Source: Methylosinus sp. Sm6 | Lineage (GTDB): Bacteria > Pseudomonadota > Alphaproteobacteria > Rhizobiales > Beijerinckiaceae | NCBI RefSeq assembly: GCF_019802345.1 | Contig: NZ_JAINDZ010000008.1 | Span: forward strand, 62,001 to 126,000 | DNA: 64,000 nt | Direction: 5' to 3' | Shown: positions 19,097 to 27,314 of the stretch, in pieces | Numbering within the stretch: the stretch's first letter is position 1 | Layout: each line of letters opens with the position of its first letter | The notes under the pieces: model-generated | Database searches by the model: none | What the model was told of the DNA's origin: nothing | Seen by the model: the letters and a program-made list of their open reading frames with translations, nothing else | Position numbers and translations under genes: made by a program

Positions 19097-20128
19097 TCAG
19101 GCTCCCGATTTCTGCTCGATGCGCATCAGCATGAAGCGCGCCGCCGCCAGCACGAAGAAGGTGATGACGAAGAGGATGAGGCCGAGCTCGATCAGCGCCG
19201 AAGTATAGACGTCGCCGACCGCTTCGGTGAATTCATTGGCGATGGTCGCCGAGATCGTCGTGCCCGGCGCGAGCAGCGAAGCCGACACCCTGTGCGCATT
19301 GCCGATGACGAAGGTGACGGCCATGGTTTCGCCGAGCGCGCGGCCGAGGCCGAGCATGACGCCGCCGATCACGCCGACGCGCGTATAGGGGATGACGACA
19401 TAGCGCATCACCTCCCATGTCGTGCAGCCGACGCCGGACGCCGCCTCCTTGAGCACGGGCGGCACGGTGTCGAACACGTCGCGCGAGATGGAGGTGATGA
19501 AGGGCAGCACCATGATCGCCAGGATGAAGCCCGCCGTCAGCATGCCGATGCCATAGGGCGGGCCGGCGAAGAGGCTCGACAGCACAGGAATGTCGCCGGT
19601 CAGCGAGATCAGCGCCGGCTGCACATGCTGCTGCAGGAAGGGCGCGAGCACGAACAGGCCCCAGATGCCGTAGATGATGGAGGGAATGCCGGCGAGCAGC
19701 TCGATGGCGACGCCGATCGGACGTCGCAGCGCATGCGGGCACAGCTCGGTGAGGAAGATGGCGATGCCGAGGCCGAGCGGCACGGCGATGAGCATGGCGA
19801 TGGCGGATGTCACCAGCGTGCCATAGATCGGCGCGACGGCGCCGAATTTCTCGGTCACCGGATTCCACGATTCCGTCGTCAGAAATCCGAGCCCGAACGC
19901 GCGGATCGCCGGCAGCGAGCCATAGATCAGCGAGAAGATCACGCCGCCCAGAATGAGCAGGACGAGGATCGCCGCCGAGCGCGTGAGATTATGGAAGAAA
20001 AAGTCGAAGAGAGCCATGCGGCGCAGAACTTTGCCGCGCTCGACTTCGGCTGCGCGAGGCTGCGCTGCCACGATTGCCAGGTCTGACACGCTGTCGTCTC
20101 TCGTTTGGCGGTTGAAGCCGACGTTCAT
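19097..20128 (-). CDS. pstC: Phosphate ABC transporter permease PstC
   Basis: Partner permease, 343 residues, with a 40-residue soluble N-terminus and six spans. The LGRALGETMAVTFVIGNA segment is the conserved PstC cytoplasmic loop. The frame stays open to 20335, but the ATG at 20128 has GGGAG 7 bases upstream and gives the usual length; the upstream part is the non-coding stretch after pstS. Confidence 0.94.
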   Translation of the reverse strand: MNVGFNRQTRDDSVSDLAIVAAQPRAAEVERGKVLRRMALFDFFFHNLTRSAAILVLLILGGVIFSLIYGSLPAIRAFGLGFLTTESWNPVTEKFGAVAPIYGTLVTSAIAMLIAVPLGLGIAIFLTELCPHALRRPIGVAIELLAGIPSIIYGIWGLFVLAPFLQQHVQPALISLTGDIPVLSSLFAGPPYGIGMLTAGFILAIMVLPFITSISRDVFDTVPPVLKEAASGVGCTTWEVMRYVVIPYTRVGVIGGVMLGLGRALGETMAVTFVIGNAHRVSASLLAPGTTISATIANEFTEAVGDVYTSALIELGLILFVITFFVLAAARFMLMRIEQKSGA

Positions 20129-20244
20129 TTCGCGCTCCCGGGGCCGGAATCGCCCGATCTCTCGATAGCCCGGCTCCCGGCCGGCCGCATCGTCCGGCGT
20201 GACGGCGTCCACGAGAACCTGTCGCGCTCGGGCCGCCTCGAGGG

Positions 20245-20286
20245 GCGCCGCCCGGGCGGGACTAGTTCCGTCCCGCCGGGCGGCGC
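20245..20286 (-). promoter_or_regulatory. Strong stem-loop between pstS and pstC
   Basis: The arms 20245-20262 and 20270-20286 (GCGCCGCCCGGGCGGGAC against GTCCCGCCGGGCGGCGC) pair over about 17 bp with one bulged base around a 7-base loop. The hairpin lies 8 bases after the pstS stop within the operon and lacks a T run. Such structures are known in other bacteria to stabilise the 3' end of the binding-protein message and raise its level over the permease genes; here that role is inferred from position. Confidence 0.7.
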
Positions 20287-20294
20287 GCCGAGAT

Positions 20295-21341
20295 TTAGTT
20301 CGACGCCAGCGGCTTGCCGCTCGCATCGGTGACACGCGCCCAGCTCTTCTTGATCAGAGCCGTGACGCTCGCCGGCATCGGAATATAGTCGAGCTCCTCG
20401 GCCGCCTTGCCGCCCTTGGCGAAGGCCCAGCCGAAGAACTTCAGCGCCTCGACCGCGGCGGCGGCGTCCTGCGGCTGCTTGGGCAGCAGGATGAAGGTCG
20501 CGGCGGTGATCGGCCAGGACTGCGCGCCCGGCTGGTCGGTCAGGATCTGGTAGAAGCCCGGCGCATTGGCCCAATCGGCGTTGGAGGCGGCCGCCTGGAA
20601 GGTCGGGGTCGTCGGCGCGACGGTCTTGCCGTCCTTGTTGACGAGCTTGGTGTAGGTCAGCTTGTTCTGCTTGGCGTAGGCGTATTCGACATAGCCGACC
20701 GCGCCCTTGGTGTTGGCGACATTGTTGGCGACGCCTTCATTGCCCTTGGCGCCGATGCCGACCGGCCACTCCACCGAGGCGTTCTCGCCGACCTTGCCCT
20801 TCCAATCCGGGCTCACCTTGGAAAGATAATTGGTAAAGTTGAAGGTGGTGCCCGATCCGTCCGAGCGATGCACGACGGCGATCGCGGTCGACGGCAGCTT
20901 CGCCTTCGGATTGAGCTTCTTGATCGCGGCGTCATCCCATTTCGTGATCTCGCCGAGGAAAATCGCGGCGAGGGTCTTGCCGTCGAGCGTGAGGTCGCCG
21001 GAGGCGACGCCGTCGAGATTGATGACCGGCACGATGCCGCCGATCACCTGCGGCCATTGGATGAGGCCGGCGGCCTCGAGGTCCTCGGCCTTCAGCGGCT
21101 GGTCGGACGCGCCGAAGGTCACGGTGCGCGCCTTGATCTGCTTGATTCCGCCGCCCGAGCCGATCGACTGATAGTTGAGGCCGTTCCCCGTCTCTTTCTT
21201 ATAGGTGTCGGCCCATTTGGCGTAGATCGGATAGGGGAAGGTCGCGCCGGCGCCGGAAATGTCGATCGCGAGCGCGGCGCTCGTCGTGGCCACGGCCACG
21301 GCCGCCGCCAGAGCGACGCTGGTGAGGAATTTGGAGATCAT
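20295..21341 (-). CDS. pstS: Phosphate ABC transporter substrate-binding protein PstS
   Basis: Periplasmic phosphate-binding protein, 348 residues. A Sec signal peptide ([20 protein letters not shown], cleavage near ALA-ID) precedes [20 protein letters not shown], the classic PstS N-terminus. Phosphate ligands are in [16 protein letters not shown]. The true start is 21341; the frame continues to 21461 but overlaps the Pho box. First gene of the pst operon, with its own promoter. Confidence 0.95.
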   Translation of the reverse strand: MISKFLTSVALAAAVAVATTSAALAIDISGAGATFPYPIYAKWADTYKKETGNGLNYQSIGSGGGIKQIKARTVTFGASDQPLKAEDLEAAGLIQWPQVIGGIVPVINLDGVASGDLTLDGKTLAAIFLGEITKWDDAAIKKLNPKAKLPSTAIAVVHRSDGSGTTFNFTNYLSKVSPDWKGKVGENASVEWPVGIGAKGNEGVANNVANTKGAVGYVEYAYAKQNKLTYTKLVNKDGKTVAPTTPTFQAAASNADWANAPGFYQILTDQPGAQSWPITAATFILLPKQPQDAAAAVEALKFFGWAFAKGGKAAEELDYIPMPASVTALIKKSWARVTDASGKPLASN

Positions 21342-21427
21342 TGCATGTCTCTTTCGAGCTCGAGGTCCACTGTGGCGGCGCGGGTCGAGCGCCCCAGCGG
21401 CGCGCAAGCTAGTCGTGCGCGGCAAGG

Positions 21428-21461
21428 GTTTTACGACGTCGGGATGACAGTCGCATGACAC
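21428..21461 (-). promoter_or_regulatory. Pho box and promoter of pstS
   Basis: Read on the minus strand, positions 21461-21444 give GTGTCATGCGACTGTCAT: two direct repeats of the PhoB half-site (consensus CTGTCAT) separated by four bases, with only one mismatch. Ten bases downstream lies TAAAAC (21433-21428), a plausible -10 element at the usual distance from a Pho box. This predicts activation of pstSCAB-phoU-phoB by PhoB when phosphate is low. Confidence 0.88.
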
Positions 21462-21500
21462 AACAAAGCCTTGAACTTGCCGTCACAACGGCGGATCGCC

Positions 21501-22559
21501 TCAAGCGCTTTCGATTTTGTCCGGATCGATCAGGGGAAGGAAGACGCGAAATGTCGCGCCCTTCCCGGGCGCTGAATCTATGGCGAGCCGGCCGCGGTGG
21601 CGAGCCACGATGTGCTTGACGATGGCGAGTCCGAGGCCGGTTCCTCCCTTGGCGCGGCTCTTGCCCGCGTCGACGCGATAGAAGCGCTCGGTGAGGCGCG
21701 GCAGATGCTCCGGCGAGATGCCCGGACCGTGGTCGCGCACGGAGAAGACGGCGGAGGCGCCGAGCGGGGCGAGCGAGATCTCGACCGGGCCGGCGCCGTA
21801 TTTGATCGCGTTCTCGATCAGGTTTTCGGCGACGCGGGCGAGCTCGTCGCGATCGCCCGGCACGACGACCGAACCGGCCGCGTCGAGCTGCAGCTCGATC
21901 CCGCCGTCTTCCGCCATCGGGCCGAGCGTGTCGACGATATGCGCGACGAGAATGGCGAGATCGACCGGCGTGTCGGGCCGAAGATGCAGATGCTGCTCGA
22001 TGCGCGAGAGCGACAGCAGATCGTCGACGAGGCGCGACATGCGCTGGGCCTGCTCGCGCATGATGGAGAGAAAGCGTTCGCGCGCCTTCTCGTCGTCATG
22101 CGCCGGGCCTTGCAGCGTCTCGACGAAGCCGAGCAGCGAGGCGAGCGGCGTGCGCAGCTCGTGGCTGGCGTTGGCGACGAAGTCGACGCGCATGCGCTCG
22201 ACCCGGCGCGATTCGGTGAGATCGCGCAGGCTCGCCACAGCGGCGTTCTCATAGCCCTCGAGCCGCAGCGGCGCGATATGCACCTCGAACCAGCATTCGA
22301 CCGGCAGGCGTTCGACCCAGATCACCTTCTCCGGCGCGCCGCCGCGCAGCACGCGGTCGAGCGCGTCGAGCACGTCCGGCGAGCGCAGGCTGCGCGCCAG
22401 CGGATCATTGACGCGCAGCGACGGCAGCACCGAGCGCGCGGCCCGATTGGCGGCGACGATGCGCGCTTCCGAATCGATGACGAACACCGCCTCCGGCAGC
22501 GCGTCGATGACGAGGCCGAGAAGGGCTTCTCCCTGATAGCGTCGGCGCAGATCGGACAT
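21501..22559 (-). CDS. phoR: Phosphate regulon sensor kinase PhoR
   Basis: Histidine kinase of 352 residues: a PAS-like domain (about 12-115), HisKA with H133 in ASHELRTPLAS, and an ATPase domain with NLIENAIKYG (N box), DHGPGISPEHL and GGTGLGLAIVKH (G boxes). No transmembrane segment is seen at the N-terminus, so this PhoR may be cytoplasmic or peripheral, unlike the two-span E. coli protein. It precedes pstS in the same orientation, separated by 159 bases that contain the Pho box. Confidence 0.9.
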   Translation of the reverse strand: MSDLRRRYQGEALLGLVIDALPEAVFVIDSEARIVAANRAARSVLPSLRVNDPLARSLRSPDVLDALDRVLRGGAPEKVIWVERLPVECWFEVHIAPLRLEGYENAAVASLRDLTESRRVERMRVDFVANASHELRTPLASLLGFVETLQGPAHDDEKARERFLSIMREQAQRMSRLVDDLLSLSRIEQHLHLRPDTPVDLAILVAHIVDTLGPMAEDGGIELQLDAAGSVVVPGDRDELARVAENLIENAIKYGAGPVEISLAPLGASAVFSVRDHGPGISPEHLPRLTERFYRVDAGKSRAKGGTGLGLAIVKHIVARHRGRLAIDSAPGKGATFRVFLPLIDPDKIESA

Positions 22560-22661
22560 CGTTTCTCTTTGTCGAGCTCGCCGTGGACGGGCGCGCGGGC
22601 GAATGGATGCGCGTCGAGAGCGAGCGAGGCTCGCTCCGCCGACGATCGCCGATTCGCGCCG

Positions 22662-23861
22662 CTACTCACGGGCCTCCATGATGCGGGTAATGGTTTCGCG
22701 CAGGCTGTTCCAGCGGCGCGAGCCCTCGTCCGCGCCGAGCAGCGCGAGCGCGAGGATGAAAGGCAGAAAGTAATAGATCACACGGAACAGCAGCAGAGAA
22801 GCGAGCAGGCTCTCCTGCGAATGGCCGGGCAGCGCGTTCAGCATCGTCGCTTCGAACACGCCGATCCCGCCCGGCGAATGGCTGACGACGCCGAGCACGC
22901 AGGCGAACACATAGACCGAGGCGAAGGTGAAGAAGTCGAGGCTCGTGTCCTGCGGCAGCAGGACGTAGAGGGCGGCGGCCGCGCAGCAGAGATCGGCGAC
23001 GCCGAGAATGGTCTGGCCGAGCGAGGGAATAAAGCCCGGCAGCTCGAACTTATGGCCGCGCAGCCGCACTTGCCGCCGTCGCAGCGCCACCCAGACGAGG
23101 TAATAGCCGATGCCCGCGCAGATGAGCAGTCCGAGCGCGAAATTGACGAAAGCCGGCAATTTGTCGATGGCGCCGAGCTCGCCGGCTCGCGCCATGAGGC
23201 CGGCGCCGACGACCGAGGCCATGCCGAGCCAAAAGGTGACGCCGGCGATCACCGTGACATTGGCCACCTGCACCGCGCTCACGCCGCCGCGCGAATAGAT
23301 CCAATAGCGGACCGCCGCCGCGGTGACGACCGGGAAGCCGAGGTTGAACGTGAAGGCGTAGCTGGTGAAGGAGGCGAGCGCGGCGACGCGGTAGCGAACG
23401 CGCAGGCCGAGCTGGCGCAAGGCCAACGCGTCGTAGCCGGTGAGCGCGAGATAGGAGAAGGCGGTGAGCAGCAGCGCGGCGAGCACCTGCTCGGCGCTCA
23501 TGGCGCCGATGGCGGCGCGCACATCGGCGAATTTGACGCTGGAGACGGTTCCCGCCAGGATGAAGCCGGCGAGAGCGAAGACGGCGAGGCTCGCCAGGCC
23601 GGCGAGCGCCTTGCCGAGGTTCGGCGCGAGGCGTCGGCGCGTCGTCTCGACGAAATCAGCGATCGCCTCGGATTTGAAAGGCGTCGGCCGCCCGCTCGCG
23701 GACGCGGCCGGAGCCGGGTCGATCCCGGTCGGCTCGCCCTCCGTTCGCTCGGCTTTTTCGCGGGCCTCGCGCTGGCGGCGAAAATGCGCGGAGGCCTCTT
23801 CGATGCGGCGGCGCGCGGAAGGGTTCAAAATCGGCCGGCGGGCCTCTCGGCGTCCGTTCAT
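22662..23861 (-). CDS. MprF/YbhN-like membrane protein (lysylphosphatidylglycerol synthase TM family)
   Basis: A 399-residue protein with an Arg-rich soluble N-terminus (about 1-80) and 8 or so membrane spans. SYAFTFNLGFPVVTAAAVRYW and SHSPGGIGVFEATML are typical of the UPF0104/LPG_synthase_TM family, which corresponds to the flippase half of MprF. No C-terminal aminoacyltransferase domain is present, so it cannot make lysyl-PG by itself. A role in lipid flipping is inferred. It lies 102 bases upstream of phoR in the same orientation. Confidence 0.78.
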   Translation of the reverse strand: MNGRREARRPILNPSARRRIEEASAHFRRQREAREKAERTEGEPTGIDPAPAASASGRPTPFKSEAIADFVETTRRRLAPNLGKALAGLASLAVFALAGFILAGTVSSVKFADVRAAIGAMSAEQVLAALLLTAFSYLALTGYDALALRQLGLRVRYRVAALASFTSYAFTFNLGFPVVTAAAVRYWIYSRGGVSAVQVANVTVIAGVTFWLGMASVVGAGLMARAGELGAIDKLPAFVNFALGLLICAGIGYYLVWVALRRRQVRLRGHKFELPGFIPSLGQTILGVADLCCAAAALYVLLPQDTSLDFFTFASVYVFACVLGVVSHSPGGIGVFEATMLNALPGHSQESLLASLLLFRVIYYFLPFILALALLGADEGSRRWNSLRETITRIMEARE

Positions 23862-24003
23862 AGGGTTTTCGATCCCGCTTTTTTAAGCCGTATGGCCCCG
23901 AGACGAGACGCCGCTTCAGGAAACGTCGCGGGGCAGGGATGGTTCGGTTTCCTCCCGAACCGTGACGACAAGATGACAGGGCGCCGCAGGGGTCGGCGAA
24001 GCG

Positions 24004-25560
24004 TCAGAACAGGCCATGCATGAACCAGCGCGGATGCGCGCATTCATGACCGGGCAAGCCTTTGCGGAACAGCCAGAAGCGCAGGCCTTCGCGGTCTTCC
24101 ACATAAAAATAGTCGCGCGTCTCCTCTCCGTCCGGCGCGCTCCACCATTGCGGGGCGATGCGCTCCGGCCCCTCATAGGCCGCGAGTTCATGCAAGGCGC
24201 GCCGCCAGCGGAAGCGCAGCGGCGGCCCGTCCGGCATCAGCGCGACGGCCTCGATCGGCTCCGGCCGCTCGAACAGCCGCAAGGGGCGCGTCGGGGCGGG
24301 AAGGGGAGGGTCGGGCCGCGCAGCGGTCCGGGGCGGCGGCGCGGCGGCGGGAAGGGCGGCGACGGCAAATTCGGGAATATGGCTGGCCTGCGGATAGAGC
24401 CGCAGCACGCGGCGCAGGCCGAGCCGCGCGCCGAGCCGGTCGACGAGATCGGAGAGGTCGGCGCCGGCGCTCTCCTCCGGGGCGAGGCCGAGATCGGCCT
24501 GCGGCGTCGCGCAGCGCTCGGTTCGCGTCGCGCCGAGGCGGATCACATCGAAGCCATAGCCGGTGTCGAGCCCCTCCTCGGCGAGGACGGCGAGGCGCTC
24601 GCGCAGCAGCAGGGCGAGGAGCCCGGGATCGCGCAGCGGCCGGCTCGTTCCCGTCTCTATATGGGCGACCGCGCCGTCGACCCGGTAGAATTCGGCCGCG
24701 ACATGGCGCACGCCGGCGCCGTGGCGCTCCAGCAGCAGGCAGAGTTCGCGCGCCAGCGCGGCGAGGGTCCGCTCCATGTCCTCCCGCCGCGTCAGCCCCT
24801 CCGGGAAACGCCGCTCGGCCATGAAGTCCGGAGCCTCGAAGCGCGGCGAGATCGGCTCGCGCCGCCGGCAGGCGACAGCGTCGAGCCGCGCCATTGCGTC
24901 CGGCCCGAAGCGCGCGGCGAGCGGCGCGCGCGGCCGCGACAGGAGGTCGCCGAGCCTGTGCAGTCCGGCGCGCTCCATGCGGCGGCGCGCCGGCTCGTCG
25001 AGGCGCAGCGCGGCGACGGGCAGGCGCGCGGCGATCGCCTCGACATCCGCCCGCGGCGTTTCGGCCGGAACATGGCGCGGCGCCCGGACCGCGGGCGCGA
25101 AGCGCGCCAGAGCGCCGGCCAGAGCGGGGCCCGGCGCGAGCGCCGCCTGCGCGGCAAACCCCTGGCCGGCGAGGCGGCGCTCGACCTCCGCCAGCAATGC
25201 GGCCTCGCCGCCGAACAAATGCGCCGCGCCCGACACATCCATGACGATGGCGTCGGGCGGATCGATCGCGGCGAGCGGCGTGAAGCGCCGGCACCAATCG
25301 GCGATTTTTCCCAGCAGGGCGGCGTCGGCCGCCGCATCGGCCGCGGCGAGCCGCAGCGCCGGGCGCATGGCGCGGGCGTCGGCGACCGCCATTCCGGGGA
25401 CGAGCCCGGCCCGCTCGGCGCGCGCGTCGACGGCGGTCAGGCGATCGCCGCCCGTGCCCGCGGCAAAGACGGCGAAGGGCGCATCCGCGTCAGAGCGCGC
25501 GCATGCGCGCAAAATCCGGTCGGTCGGAAGGCGCGGAAGGAACACGGCGAGGCAGCGCAT
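24004..25560 (-). CDS. imuB: ImuB, inactive Y-family polymerase of the mutagenesis cassette
   Basis: A 518-residue Y-family-like protein. It starts MRCLAVFLPRLPTDRILR, contains MDVSGAAHLFGGEAALL and the fingers/helix-hairpin region (LHRLGDLLSRPRAPL). It ends with the ImuB-type C-terminus RFRWRRALHELAAYEGPERI through RFWLFRKGLPG. ImuB lacks polymerase activity in relatives and recruits DnaE2 and the beta clamp during SOS mutagenesis. The start 25560 overlaps imuA by 71 bases; ATG 25581 is an alternative. dnaE2, usually the third gene, is not downstream: the next gene is the MprF-like one. Confidence 0.88.
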   Translation of the reverse strand: MRCLAVFLPRLPTDRILRACARSDADAPFAVFAAGTGGDRLTAVDARAERAGLVPGMAVADARAMRPALRLAAADAAADAALLGKIADWCRRFTPLAAIDPPDAIVMDVSGAAHLFGGEAALLAEVERRLAGQGFAAQAALAPGPALAGALARFAPAVRAPRHVPAETPRADVEAIAARLPVAALRLDEPARRRMERAGLHRLGDLLSRPRAPLAARFGPDAMARLDAVACRRREPISPRFEAPDFMAERRFPEGLTRREDMERTLAALARELCLLLERHGAGVRHVAAEFYRVDGAVAHIETGTSRPLRDPGLLALLLRERLAVLAEEGLDTGYGFDVIRLGATRTERCATPQADLGLAPEESAGADLSDLVDRLGARLGLRRVLRLYPQASHIPEFAVAALPAAAPPPRTAARPDPPLPAPTRPLRLFERPEPIEAVALMPDGPPLRFRWRRALHELAAYEGPERIAPQWWSAPDGEETRDYFYVEDREGLRFWLFRKGLPGHECAHPRWFMHGLF

Positions 25561-26437
25561 GGCGGAACTCGGCTCTCTCATGGTCGAAGACAATGTCGCG
25601 CCAAGCCTGCGGATCGAAGGCGCCGAAGAGGCCGCGCGCCTTGGCGACGCGCAGGCGAAAGGCCCAAGGACCGGGCGGCGGCCGCGCCGCGCCCTCGCCG
25701 CCTTTGATCCGCGGGCCTGGAGCCGTTTCCGATCCGAGTGGATCGAAAACGGCTCCAGCTTTTTTGATCTGGAGCGAATTCTGATCGATCGAACGATTCC
25801 GTTCGATCGGAACGCGCTCTCGCGCGAAGGGGGCGGCGATCTCGAAGCGCGCCTCGGCGGCGCTCACGAGGCGCAGGGCCTCGCCGGCGGCGCGCGGCAG
25901 CAGCAAGAGGCCGGCCGTCCCGCCCCGCCGCGCGGCGAGGACGAGGCGGCGCGAGGCGACGAGGCCATAGGCGCTCATGCCGGCCCAGCTCTCGGCGACG
26001 ACCGCCGCCGGCGCGCTTCTGAGCGCCTCCTCCATGGCCCAGAGCGTGTCGCGCGGGCGGCGCGTGCGCGCCAGCACCAGCCGCTCGGGCGGAAGGCCCG
26101 CCGCCTGCAGGGCGCGCCCATAGGGGAGGCCGATCTCGCGCGCGACCATGTCCTCGACGATCCAGACGATCCCCGCCTCCGGCCGCAGCCGGGCGCAGCG
26201 CAGAGCGAGGGCGAAGGCGAAGCCCGCCGCGGCGGCGGCGTCCTTGGGCCGCGCCGGCACGATCTCGCAGGCGCCGCGCCGGCAATGGGCGAACAGCCGC
26301 TCGAGATCGGAGGGCTCTGGGCGCATGGCGGCCCCGGCCGGCGCGCGCGGCTCCGGCTCCCGCCCGCCCTCGCCCGAAAGCGCGGCGAGCTGCCGACGCA
26401 AAAAGACGATCCGTTCCGAAACGCCGCCCTGCGACAT
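25490..26437 (-). CDS. imuA: ImuA, SOS mutagenesis protein, with an in-frame repeat insertion
   Basis: A 315-residue RecA-like protein that works with ImuB and DnaE2 in damage-induced mutagenesis. Conserved parts include LERLFAHCRRGACEIV, GIVWIVEDMVAREIGLPYG, the LWAMEEALRS helix and PGPWAFRLRVAKARGLFG. Residues about 206-240 are encoded by a palindromic repeat element (25717-25819) and look foreign to the family. ATG 26437 is chosen because it lies after the LexA box and has AAGGA upstream; earlier ATGs would put the box inside the gene. The 3' end overlaps imuB by 71 bases. Confidence 0.85.
   Translation of the reverse strand: MSQGGVSERIVFLRRQLAALSGEGGREPEPRAPAGAAMRPEPSDLERLFAHCRRGACEIVPARPKDAAAAAGFAFALALRCARLRPEAGIVWIVEDMVAREIGLPYGRALQAAGLPPERLVLARTRRPRDTLWAMEEALRSAPAAVVAESWAGMSAYGLVASRRLVLAARRGGTAGLLLLPRAAGEALRLVSAAEARFEIAAPFARERVPIERNRSIDQNSLQIKKAGAVFDPLGSETAPGPRIKGGEGAARPPPGPWAFRLRVAKARGLFGAFDPQAWRDIVFDHERAEFRHALPRRVPSAPSDRPDFARMRAL
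25717..25819. repeat. Two-hairpin palindromic repeat inserted in imuA
   Basis: Hairpin 1: CTGGAGCCGTTTCCGATCC (25717-25735) against GGATCGAAAACGGCTCCAG (25740-25758), one mismatch in 19. Hairpin 2: CGATCGAACG (25786-25795) against CGTTCGATCG (25800-25809), perfect, with outer GAGCG (25772-25776) / CGCTC (25815-25819). A TTTTTTGATC spacer joins them. The AT-richer composition differs from the surrounding gene. Similar palindromic units are, as I recall, frequent between genes in Methylocystis-like genomes. Here it lies within a reading frame and keeps it open. Confidence 0.8.
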
Positions 26438-26457
26438 CGGTCCTTCGGCCCCTTCAT

Positions 26458-26472
26458 GTTCGATATTTGTTC
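26458..26472. promoter_or_regulatory. LexA (SOS) box upstream of imuA
   Basis: GTTCGATATTTGTTC fits the alphaproteobacterial LexA site GTTC-N7-GTTC exactly; on the minus strand it reads GAACAAATATCGAAC. It lies 20 bases before the chosen imuA ATG, where LexA would block the promoter. The divergent CRP-family gene starts 168 bases away on the other side and is less likely to be controlled. Confidence 0.85.
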
Positions 26473-26639
26473 TCATGCTGACTCCGCCGCGGACAAGAGT
26501 CAAGCGCAGCCGGACCACTTCGAAAAAGGCGCCGGGAGCGCGCTTCGCCCGCTCTTTTTCCACGACCGCTCCGCCCTAGAAATCAACGGCGGAACGTCGA
26601 TCGGGAAACGGCGGAGCGCCGACCGGGAGAGGAGTTGGA

Positions 26640-27314
26640 ATGAGTCCGCGCAGCGCCTCGCTCGCGCCTGTCGCCGCGCCGCCGAGCCCGCTCGCCGGCA
26701 TCGAGGCGCTGGCGACGCCGCTGCGGCGCCGGCGCGGCGAGATCGTCTGCGACGGCGAGCGCAGCGCGCCTTTCCTCTATCGCGTCGAAGCCGGCGCCGC
26801 GCGCCGCTGCGCGCTCAGCGCCGACGGACGCCGGCGCATCGTCGACCTGCTGTTCCCGGGCGATTTCTTCGGCTTCGACGGCGAAGGCCGCGCCGGCTCG
26901 AGCATCGAGGCGCTCACCGAAGGCACGATCGTGCTGCGCTATCCGCGCCGCGAGGTCGAAGCGCTCGCCGACGCCGATCCGCAGGCGGCGCGCGCCATTC
27001 GCGAGATCGCCTTCGCCGCCATCGCGCGGCTCGAGACGCAGATCTCGCTGCTCGGGCGCGTCAATGCGGTGGAGAAGGTCGGCGCCTTTCTGCTCGCGCT
27101 CGAGGAGCGCCAGAGCGCGGGGGAGCGCGCCGGCCCGCGTCGGGTGACGCTGCCTGTGTCGCGCTGCGATATCGGTGATTTTCTGGCGCTGGCGCCGGAA
27201 ACGGTCAGCCGCTCCTTCGCCGCGCTGGAGCGGCGCGGCGCGATCAGCCTCTCGGCGCCGCGCGACGTCGCCATTCTCGACCGCGCGGCCTTGCGCGCGC
27301 GCGGTCAGCGCTGA
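26640..27314 (+). CDS. CRP/FNR-family transcriptional regulator
   Basis: A 224-residue protein: cyclic-nucleotide-binding-type beta roll (about 25-120), dimer helix, then a winged helix with CDIGDFLALAPETVSRSFAALERRGAI (about 178-204). The E-SR core of the recognition helix (PETVSRSF) is the FNR/FixK type, predicting a TTGAT-like half site. The four Cys that bind the FNR iron-sulfur cluster are absent from the N-terminus (only C36 and C55 occur early), so it is unlikely to sense O2 directly; FixK-like is the best guess. AGAGGAG is 5 bases before the ATG. Its 3' end overlaps the convergent phasin gene by 10 bases. Confidence 0.82.
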   Translation: MSPRSASLAPVAAPPSPLAGIEALATPLRRRRGEIVCDGERSAPFLYRVEAGAARRCALSADGRRRIVDLLFPGDFFGFDGEGRAGSSIEALTEGTIVLRYPRREVEALADADPQAARAIREIAFAAIARLETQISLLGRVNAVEKVGAFLLALEERQSAGERAGPRRVTLPVSRCDIGDFLALAPETVSRSFAALERRGAISLSAPRDVAILDRAALRARGQR

